Position numbers and translations under genes: made by a program. This document shows, one piece after another, positions 7,648 to 12,331 of a DNA stretch of 12,331 bases (its first letter is position 1; the number at the start of each line of letters is the position of its first letter). The stretch spans positions 1 through 12,331 of the forward strand of contig JACRDV010000153.1 of the NCBI GenBank assembly GCA_024860865.1, given 5' to 3'. This stretch comes from JACRDV01 sp024860865 [NCBI: Methanobacteriota archaeon]. GTDB lineage: Archaea > JACRDV01. The notes beneath the pieces are model-generated. The model worked only from the letters and a program-made list of their open reading frames with translations, was not told the DNA's origin and ran no database searches.

Positions 7648-8929
7648 TTTTTCTAACAAATAATTTTAATCCTTCTGTACGAACAATTACTACTTTTTCA
7701 CCTTTTAAAATTTCCCCTTCTTCTGCATAAGCCTTCCAATATTCGCCTCGAGCCATTACTGTGCCTTCAGGCTTTAGATTGGACTCAGCTATTGCTTCCA
7801 TACCAATCATCTCTTCTGGTCCTATAGCTGGTTTTCTCCTATGAGCCAAAATAGCCTTTCCAATAGCAAATACAAAGAAGGCTGTTGTAGTGCCCACAAC
7901 TGCAACAATCACTGGCCAAGAAATCTGAATAAATGGTTGTTCAGGAGATGGGACTAGCATCAGCGATCCAATTACCAAAGCAGCAATCCCTCCAGCCGTT
8001 AAAATGCCGTGTGTAGGCGCTTTAATATCTGCTATGAACAAGATTATAGCAAGGACTATTAACAAAATACCGGTAATATTAACCCCTATGGTCCCAAATG
8101 CGAATAATGCTAATATTATACAGATCCCGCCAAGAACTCCGGGCAAGATTGCCCCGGGTGAGTAAAGTTCAGCAATCAAACCAATGAAGCCAATTGTAAA
8201 TAAGATGTAAGCAACATTTGGATCTGCTATTGTTTGCATGAATCTTTCTTTAGTTGACATTAAAATTTCATTTGTTGAAGTGCCTTTTAGGTCTAATTTT
8301 ATTTTTTCATGAAAAACTTTGACCTCTTTATCATGAGCCTTTGCTTTAAGATCTGAAAGATCAACTGCAATAAAATCAATTACTCTTTGTTCAAGAGCTT
8401 CACTTGGGCTTAAGGCAAGATTTTGAGTGACAAATTTCTCGGAGATATTTATTGGCCGCTCATGATCTTCAGCAAGAGACCTCATTTTTGATGCATATGC
8501 ATTAATAGTCTTGTTTGAAGTTTTTGTACCGGTCATTTCAACGGGTTGGCAAGCTCCAATCGATGTAGCCGGAGCCATGGCTGCTATGTGACTCGCCATT
8601 AAAATGTAAGTGCCAGCAGAAAATGCATGAGCCCCACCTGGGGCTACATAAACTATTACTGGAACTCTTGAATTTTCTATCCTCCCAATGATTTGGTCCA
8701 TTGACTGAACTAGTCCACCTGGTGTATTAAGCTGGATAATTAGCGCGTTAGCGTTATCTTGCTGAGCTTTATCTAATGCTCTGAGAATATAATCTGCTGA
8801 ACCCGGATTGATCATCCCCTCAACTTTAACTAAGTAAACAAAGCCTTGGCTAGCTCCCACTGATGAAAAAATTAATAGTCCTAAAAATACTCCAATTAGC
8901 ACTCCGTACTTGTAAAACATGAACATCAC
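7640..8929 (-). CDS. nfeD: NfeD-type membrane serine protease (ClpP-fold, PH1510-like)
   Basis: The protein is predicted to be a membrane-bound Ser/Lys-dyad protease that cleaves slipin C-terminal regions. Residues about 8-26 form a signal peptide or membrane anchor. The ClpP/SppA-like protease domain spans about 30-225: IIQLNTPGG (64-72), the nucleophile motif HAFSAG with Ser104, and ATSIGACQP (121-129). Lys140 in SNKTINA is the best match for the general base Lys138 of PH1510. Residues about 237-365 contain four to five hydrophobic segments. The C-terminal NfeD soluble OB-fold domain is at about 370-429. The 429-residue length matches the long NfeD1b class. The first codon could be GTG 8929, ATG 8926 or ATG 8920. 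The three starts differ by at most three residues, and a GTGAT sequence upstream of 8920 may serve as a ribosome site. It is the first gene of the minus-strand cluster and divergent from rfcS. Confidence 0.93.
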   Translation of the reverse strand: MMFMFYKYGVLIGVFLGLLIFSSVGASQGFVYLVKVEGMINPGSADYILRALDKAQQDNANALIIQLNTPGGLVQSMDQIIGRIENSRVPVIVYVAPGGAHAFSAGTYILMASHIAAMAPATSIGACQPVEMTGTKTSNKTINAYASKMRSLAEDHERPINISEKFVTQNLALSPSEALEQRVIDFIAVDLSDLKAKAHDKEVKVFHEKIKLDLKGTSTNEILMSTKERFMQTIADPNVAYILFTIGFIGLIAELYSPGAILPGVLGGICIILALFAFGTIGVNITGILLIVLAIILFIADIKAPTHGILTAGGIAALVIGSLMLVPSPEQPFIQISWPVIVAVVGTTTAFFVFAIGKAILAHRRKPAIGPEEMIGMEAIAESNLKPEGTVMARGEYWKAYAEEGEILKGEKVVIVRTEGLKLFVRKKR

Positions 8930-8984
8930 TTTCGAACAAAATAATAATATCTAACTAGTATATGAAACTGAACGAGGTTTTATT
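8930..8984. promoter_or_regulatory. Compact divergent promoter between nfeD and rfcS
   Basis: Only 55 bases separate the two divergent starts. The central TAGTATATGA (about 8956-8965) reads as a TATA-like element on both strands and is about 25 bases from the rfcS start and about 30 from the nfeD start. A second AT-only block (8937-8950) could also serve nfeD. On the plus strand GAGGT (8974-8978) lies 6 bases before the rfcS TTG. Leaders on both sides must be very short. Shared use of a single TATA element is inferred. Confidence 0.5.
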
Positions 8985-9980
8985 TTGATTATTGAAGAGA
9001 TATGGGTAGAAAAATGGCGTCCGAAAACATTAGATGAGGTTGCTGGACAAAAGGAAGTTGTTGAGCGATTAAAATCGTATGTTAAAGTAAAAAATCTGCC
9101 ACATATGATATTTGCAGGTCCGGCTGGAACTGGTAAAACCAGCGCTACTTTGTGCTTAGCACGAGAACTTTTTGGCCAAAATTGGAGAGCTAATTTTTTA
9201 GAGATGAACGCAAGTGATGAACGCGGGATTGATGTAGTTAGAGGAAAAATAAAAGATTTTGCAAGAACTATTCCGTTAGGAGAGGTTCCATTTAAAATTA
9301 TTTTTCTTGATGAAGCTGATGCTTTAACACCTGACGCTCAAAATGCATTGCGCAGAACTATGGAAAATTTCACTGCTACCACAAGATTTATCCTCTCGTG
9401 CAACTTTTCGAGCAAGATCATAGATCCGATTCAGTCTCGCTGTGCAGTTTATCGATTTAAACCCCTCTCTAAAAAAGAAGTCTCTGAGAGACTAAAATTC
9501 ATTGCAAAAAATGAAAAATTAAACATTGCTGATGACGCTATCGATGCAATTATATACGTTTCAGAAGGCGATATGAGGCGAGCAGTTAATTTACTTCAAG
9601 CTGCTGCTTCTCTTGGAAAAAAAATAACAGCTGAAACGATGTACCAAACTGCCGCAATTGCTCGACCTGAAGAAGTAAAAGAATTAATTCATGTTGCTTT
9701 AAAAGGGGATTTCCTGGCAGCTAGAGACAAACTTGATGAATTGTTAATCACATACGGAATGTCAGGCGAGGATATTCTCCAACAAATTCACAAGGAAATT
9801 TTTGCACTTGATGTACCTGAAGATGTTAAAGTTAAAATTGCAGATAAAGCTGGAGAATATGATTTCAGAATGGTTGAAGGAGCAAATGAAAGAATTCAGC
9901 TTGAGGCTTTGCTTGCACAAATCACATTAATTGGAGAAGGCTTGGGAATAGAGAAAAAGAAGAAGACTAAAACAATTTGA
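8985..9980 (+). CDS. rfcS: Replication factor C small subunit (clamp loader ATPase)
   Basis: This subunit loads the PCNA clamp on primed DNA together with the RFC large subunit. The 331 residues match the normal family length. The N-terminal WVEKWRPKTLDEVAGQ is the RFC box. Walker A GPAGTGKT is at 45-52, Walker B FLDEAD ends with the DEAD box at 109-112, sensor 1 SCN is at 138-140, the SRC arginine-finger motif is at 151-153, and EGDMRRAVNLLQ is the sensor 2 helix. The C-terminal collar domain follows, ending in a lysine-rich tail (EKKKKTKTI). The start codon is TTG, chosen because it gives the conserved N-terminus and is preceded by GAGGT at a 6-base spacing. No in-frame ATG gives a complete domain. 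The RFC large subunit is often adjacent in other archaea but is not next to it here. Confidence 0.97.
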   Translation: MIIEEIWVEKWRPKTLDEVAGQKEVVERLKSYVKVKNLPHMIFAGPAGTGKTSATLCLARELFGQNWRANFLEMNASDERGIDVVRGKIKDFARTIPLGEVPFKIIFLDEADALTPDAQNALRRTMENFTATTRFILSCNFSSKIIDPIQSRCAVYRFKPLSKKEVSERLKFIAKNEKLNIADDAIDAIIYVSEGDMRRAVNLLQAAASLGKKITAETMYQTAAIARPEEVKELIHVALKGDFLAARDKLDELLITYGMSGEDILQQIHKEIFALDVPEDVKVKIADKAGEYDFRMVEGANERIQLEALLAQITLIGEGLGIEKKKKTKTI

Positions 9981-10020
9981 ATTAAAGCATTTTATTATAA
10001 ATATTATAAAAAATTAAAAC

Positions 10021-10028
10021 TATATAAA
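10021..10028 (+). promoter_or_regulatory. TATA box of the KaiC-LarA-KaiC cluster
   Basis: TATATAAA, preceded by an A-rich stretch that could act as BRE, is a good archaeal TATA box. A start site about 25 bases downstream falls near 10048-10052 and would give a leader of about 95-100 nt before the ATG at 10147, longer than for any other gene in the window. The box is seen directly. The start site is inferred. Confidence 0.55.
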
Positions 10029-10030
10029 AA

Positions 10031-10088
10031 GGCTTTTTCAAACTTTTGTCAGACTTTAGGCCAGCAAATTGAAAAAAGCCAGCCTAAA
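10031..10088 (+). repeat. Two interleaved inverted repeats in the leader of the KaiC-LarA cluster
   Basis: Repeat a is GGCTTTTTCAA (10031-10041) with TTGAAAAAAGCC (10069-10080), perfect except for one extra A/T. Repeat b is TTTAGGC (10055-10061) with GCCTAAA (10082-10088), perfect. The order a1-b1-a2-b2 means the two stems interleave: they are either mutually exclusive or of pseudoknot topology. GCCAGC also occurs twice in direct orientation (10060-10065 and 10078-10083). If transcription starts near 10050, only b would be in the mRNA, and a would be a DNA-level dyad spanning the start site. No U-tract follows, so a simple terminator of rfcS is unlikely. Function is unknown. Confidence 0.5.
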
Positions 10089-10122
10089 AAAATTAAAAAG
10101 TTAAGTTAATTAATTAGAACAA

Positions 10123-10136
10123 CGCTAGCGATAGCG
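10123..10136 (+). promoter_or_regulatory. Small hairpin with GCGA (GNRA) tetraloop just before the KaiC-like start
   Basis: CGCTA (10123-10127), GCGA (10128-10131) and TAGCG (10132-10136) can form a perfect 5-bp stem with a GNRA tetraloop. It ends 10 bases before the ATG at 10147, in the place where a Shine-Dalgarno site would be, and no good Shine-Dalgarno sequence is present. The hairpin is a local GC-rich island in an AT-rich leader. A translational control role is inferred only. Confidence 0.4.
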
Positions 10137-10146
10137 GGAAAATAGG

Positions 10147-10830
10147 ATGGAGAAAGGTACTCTAACTCTGGACTTAATTCTAGATGGCCTTCCTAGGACC
10201 TCAAGCATAGTAATTATAGGCGAGTTGGGCGCAGGGAAATCTATTTTAAGCCGCCAACTTTTGTTCGAACAGCTAAAAAAAGGCGAAACAGGAATTTATG
10301 TGTCATCTGACGAACCCCCGCGAGAAGTGCGTGAGCACATGAAAAGCTTTGGTTGGAACATTGAACCATATGAAGGCAAAAACCTGGCCATTATTGACAG
10401 CTATACATGGGGAATTGGAGCAACTTGGATACTTGAACAAATCAAAGGGAAAGAAGAAAAATATGTCGTTCCTTCTCCTGCCTATCCATACCAGATTATT
10501 AAAGTAATCAAAGAAGCTGAGAAAGAAGTTGGCAAAGGTACGGTTATTTTAGATTCGCTTACTGGTATTACCAGAATTGCTTACTCCGAGCCAGAACTCT
10601 GTTTACGATTCGGAAAAGATATCCTAGGGGAAAAAATTGGAGAACCAATAATTGTAACTGTCGATGAAAAAATAATTGAACCTATGAGGATTAAAGCACT
10701 TGAAGCTGTATCTGATGTCGTCATTCACTTAGGGCCCTATCCAGAAGGATCTATTTTCAATTGTAAATCTAAAACCCGAAAGTTTGAATCAAAATATTCG
10801 ATAAAGTCAAATGGGGTTTATCTTGAGTAA
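10147..10830 (+). CDS. KaiC-like RecA-fold ATPase (first of two paralogues)
   Basis: This is a 227-residue single-domain member of the archaeal RAD55/KaiC-like ATPase group, proteins that usually act in signalling or regulation; no specific partner can be named from sequence. Walker A GELGAGKS is at 25-32. SDEPPREVREHM contains Asp55-Glu56, and Glu56 is the probable catalytic glutamate. Walker B GTVILDSLTG ends at 140, with Asp136 as the acidic residue. The C-terminal beta-strand region (DVVIHLGPYPEG) matches the family. The N-terminus has lost the usual TGIPGLD motif that the downstream paralogue at 12040 keeps. It has one domain, not the two of cyanobacterial KaiC, and no KaiA or KaiB is visible. 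Its 3' end overlaps the larA-like gene, so the two are translationally linked. A good TATA box and a long structured leader precede it. Confidence 0.88.
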   Translation: MEKGTLTLDLILDGLPRTSSIVIIGELGAGKSILSRQLLFEQLKKGETGIYVSSDEPPREVREHMKSFGWNIEPYEGKNLAIIDSYTWGIGATWILEQIKGKEEKYVVPSPAYPYQIIKVIKEAEKEVGKGTVILDSLTGITRIAYSEPELCLRFGKDILGEKIGEPIIVTVDEKIIEPMRIKALEAVSDVVIHLGPYPEGSIFNCKSKTRKFESKYSIKSNGVYLE

Positions 10831-12040
10831 AAAAATAGAGATGCGGTATGGAAAAGGAAAAATTGCTTTCGAAATTCCGGAGAAAAATATTCTTCAAATT
10901 ATTGAACCGACTGAAGTCACAGGCGTTAATGATGCTGACTTGGAAATTGAGCATGCGATAAAAAATCCAATTGGATCTAAACTTGATGAAATAGTCAATT
11001 CTAAAGATAGGGTCGCAATAATCGTGCCCGATCAAACTAGATATAGCAAATCGATTGAAAAAATTGCTCGTGCGCTTTTGAAGAAGCTTTTAGAACTTGG
11101 CGTTGGGAAAAATAATATATTTATTATAGTAGGTCAAGGAGCTCATAGAAAACCAACTGAGAAAGAAATTGCGCATCTGCTTGGGACAATACCTCAAGAG
11201 TTTAAAGTTTATGTTCATGATCCTCTTGATAAAAACTTAACTTTTGTTGGGCGTACATCATATGGTACCGAAGTTTGGGTCAATTCACTCGTCTATAATG
11301 CAGATAAAAAAATTTCCATCGGATTGATTGCTCCTCATCCTTTTGCTGGATACACAGGAGGTTCGAAAAGTATTTTGCCGGGAGTGTGTGGAATAAAAAC
11401 AATAAAGCAAAACCATTCTTGGCTAATCCACTCTAGGGCTAAATCTGGTTTATCTAAAGGAAATCCAGTTTTTGAAGATATAATTGAAGGCGCTAAAATG
11501 GTTGGACTTGACTTTATTGTAAATATTGTAGTAAATCACAAAGATCACATCATTAAGGCTGTTGCTGGAGATTTTATTAAAGCACATAAAGAGGGTGCGA
11601 AAATCTCTGACGCAATTTACCGCGCTCCAATAAAAGAAAAAGCTGACATTGTTATAGCAAGCGCTGGGGGATACCCCATAGATAGCACTTTACAACTTTC
11701 AATGAAAAGTTTAGAAAATGCAATTTTAGCTTCAAAAGATGATGGAGTAATAATTCTTGCAACAGCATGTGAAGAAGGTACAGGTCTTGAGATATTCTTT
11801 CCAGAAAAAGATCCTTTTCAAGAAATTATTGTTGCGCCAGTTCATGAATTTGCCAGAGCAATAAAAATTCCGCAATTCTTATTTTTAGTTACAGAGCTTT
11901 CAGAAGGTATCACAAAGAAACTTCTGCTACGAAAGGCACCGATAACTGAAGCTTTAGATTGGGCTTTTCTTGTTAAAGGTAAAGATGCGAAAGCGATAAT
12001 TATGCCTTATGCTTGGAGAACCGAACCGGTGATTAGCTAA
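10811..12040 (+). CDS. larA: LarA-type nickel-pincer racemase/epimerase homologue
   Basis: LarA racemises lactate using a nickel-pincer nucleotide (NPN) cofactor; homologues act on other alpha-hydroxy acids, so the substrate here is open. Numbering from ATG 10811 (409 residues): VPDQTR (72-77), GQGAHRKPTEKE (108-119), LIAPHPFAGYTGGSKSILPG (172-191) and a following NH (201-202). His112, His176, Lys186 and His202 correspond to the two acid/base histidines, the NPN-tethering lysine and the nickel-ligand histidine of Lactiplantibacillus LarA (His108, His174, Lys184, His200), and Arg77 is in the substrate-binding DxTR motif. All are present, so it looks active. TTG 10823 gives an N-terminus that aligns residue for residue in length with known LarA and is a serious alternative; ATG 10841 is a third. 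The start overlaps the upstream KaiC-like gene by 8-20 nt, and the stop overlaps the next ATG (TAATG). The cofactor genes larB, larC and larE are not in the window. Confidence 0.92.
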   Translation: MGFILSKKIEMRYGKGKIAFEIPEKNILQIIEPTEVTGVNDADLEIEHAIKNPIGSKLDEIVNSKDRVAIIVPDQTRYSKSIEKIARALLKKLLELGVGKNNIFIIVGQGAHRKPTEKEIAHLLGTIPQEFKVYVHDPLDKNLTFVGRTSYGTEVWVNSLVYNADKKISIGLIAPHPFAGYTGGSKSILPGVCGIKTIKQNHSWLIHSRAKSGLSKGNPVFEDIIEGAKMVGLDFIVNIVVNHKDHIIKAVAGDFIKAHKEGAKISDAIYRAPIKEKADIVIASAGGYPIDSTLQLSMKSLENAILASKDDGVIILATACEEGTGLEIFFPEKDPFQEIIVAPVHEFARAIKIPQFLFLVTELSEGITKKLLLRKAPITEALDWAFLVKGKDAKAIIMPYAWRTEPVIS

Positions 12041-12331
12041 TGATAATTCCTACTGGAATCCCGGGTTTAGATGCCCTATTAGGTGGTGGATTTAAATCAA
12101 GTTCGAATATTCTTGTAGCAGGTCCACCTGGCTCAGGTAAATCGATTTTAAGCAGGCAAATTCTGTACGATGGGTTGAATAAAGGCTTTTCTTCAGTTTA
12201 TATTACTGTTGATGAGCCCCCACAGCAAATTCGCGAGAATATGATTAGCTTCAAATGGGATATATCCAAATTCGAGCAACAAAATTCGTTCAGATTTATC
12301 GACGCCTTTACTTGTTTGCTTGGAGAGTTTG
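12040..12331 (+). CDS. KaiC-like RecA-fold ATPase (second paralogue, 3' end missing)
   Basis: I translated the 97 residues visible before the right edge. The ATG shares its A with the larA-like stop codon (TAATG), which indicates translational re-initiation and operon membership. The N-terminus is PTGIPGLDALLGGGF, the classic KaiC-family opening. Walker A GPPGSGKS is at 28-35. VDEPPQQIRENM places Asp58-Glu59 as the probable catalytic acidic pair. It is clearly paralogous to the ATPase at 10147: both share GKSILSRQ after the P-loop, the DEPP motif, then R, M, SF and W at equal spacing. Walker B and the rest lie outside the window. Whether it has one or two RecA domains cannot be seen. Confidence 0.9.
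   Translation, partial: MIIPTGIPGLDALLGGGFKSSSNILVAGPPGSGKSILSRQILYDGLNKGFSSVYITVDEPPQQIRENMISFKWDISKFEQQNSFRFIDAFTCLLGEF

Noticed and set aside
7636-7659. Longer slipin reading frame from TTG 7659
   Set aside because: It would overlap nfeD by 20 nt and add a polar N-terminus, whereas ATG 7635 has GAGGTGA 4 bases upstream.
10031-10080. Intrinsic terminator of rfcS
   Set aside because: The hairpin-capable repeat is not followed by a U-tract on the plus strand, and a strong TATA box precedes it, so a leader/operator element for the next cluster fits better.
10769-11035. Antisense open frame across the ATPase/LarA junction
   Set aside because: It overlaps two well-supported genes and encodes no recognisable protein.
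10147-12331. Circadian Kai system
   Set aside because: The ATPase that is complete has one RecA domain, no kaiA or kaiB is present, and KaiC-like single-domain ATPases are widespread in archaea without clock function.

Overview
The window is from an AT-rich archaeal chromosome. The evidence is a clamp-loader small subunit (RFC), an archaeal MptE-type pterin diphosphokinase, a slipin/NfeD pair of the Pyrococcus type, KaiC-like RecA ATPases, TATA-box promoters and very short 5' leaders. I cannot fix the lineage from sequence alone. A Bathyarchaeia-like or other TACK/Euryarchaeota-border group is a guess. There is no rRNA, tRNA, CRISPR array or insertion sequence.

Layout: (1) 1-1017, minus: 5' part of a phosphohexomutase (phosphomannomutase/phosphoglucosamine mutase family), cut by the left edge. 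(2) 1018-1216: divergent promoter region with two dyads, one of which brackets a TATA box. (3) 1217-2884, plus: a large protein with winged-helix domains at the N-terminus, a DNA-polymerase-beta-type nucleotidyltransferase domain in the middle and a C-terminal winged helix. It resembles an AbiEi-like regulator fused to an AbiEii-like nucleotidyltransferase. (4) 2901-8929, minus: a compact four-gene run, nfeD -> slipin -> ileS -> mptE, with 4-nt overlaps or short gaps. (5) 8930-8984: a 55-bp divergent promoter. (6) 8985-9980, plus: replication factor C small subunit. (7) 9981-10146: a leader/promoter region with overlapping inverted repeats and a small GNRA-capped hairpin. (8) 10147 to the right edge, plus: a tightly overlapping cluster of KaiC-like ATPase, LarA-type nickel racemase/epimerase and a second KaiC-like ATPase (cut by the right edge).

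Working together: nfeD and slipin form a known membrane protease/stomatin pair. ileS and mptE are housekeeping genes apparently carried on the same transcript. The most unusual parts are the fused regulator-nucleotidyltransferase gene with a dyad around its TATA box (candidate self-regulating, toxin-antitoxin-like gene), and the KaiC-LarA-KaiC cluster, where a metal-pincer-cofactor racemase homologue with all recognised catalytic residues is translationally coupled to two paralogous RecA-fold ATPases. I do not recognise that last arrangement as a described system.
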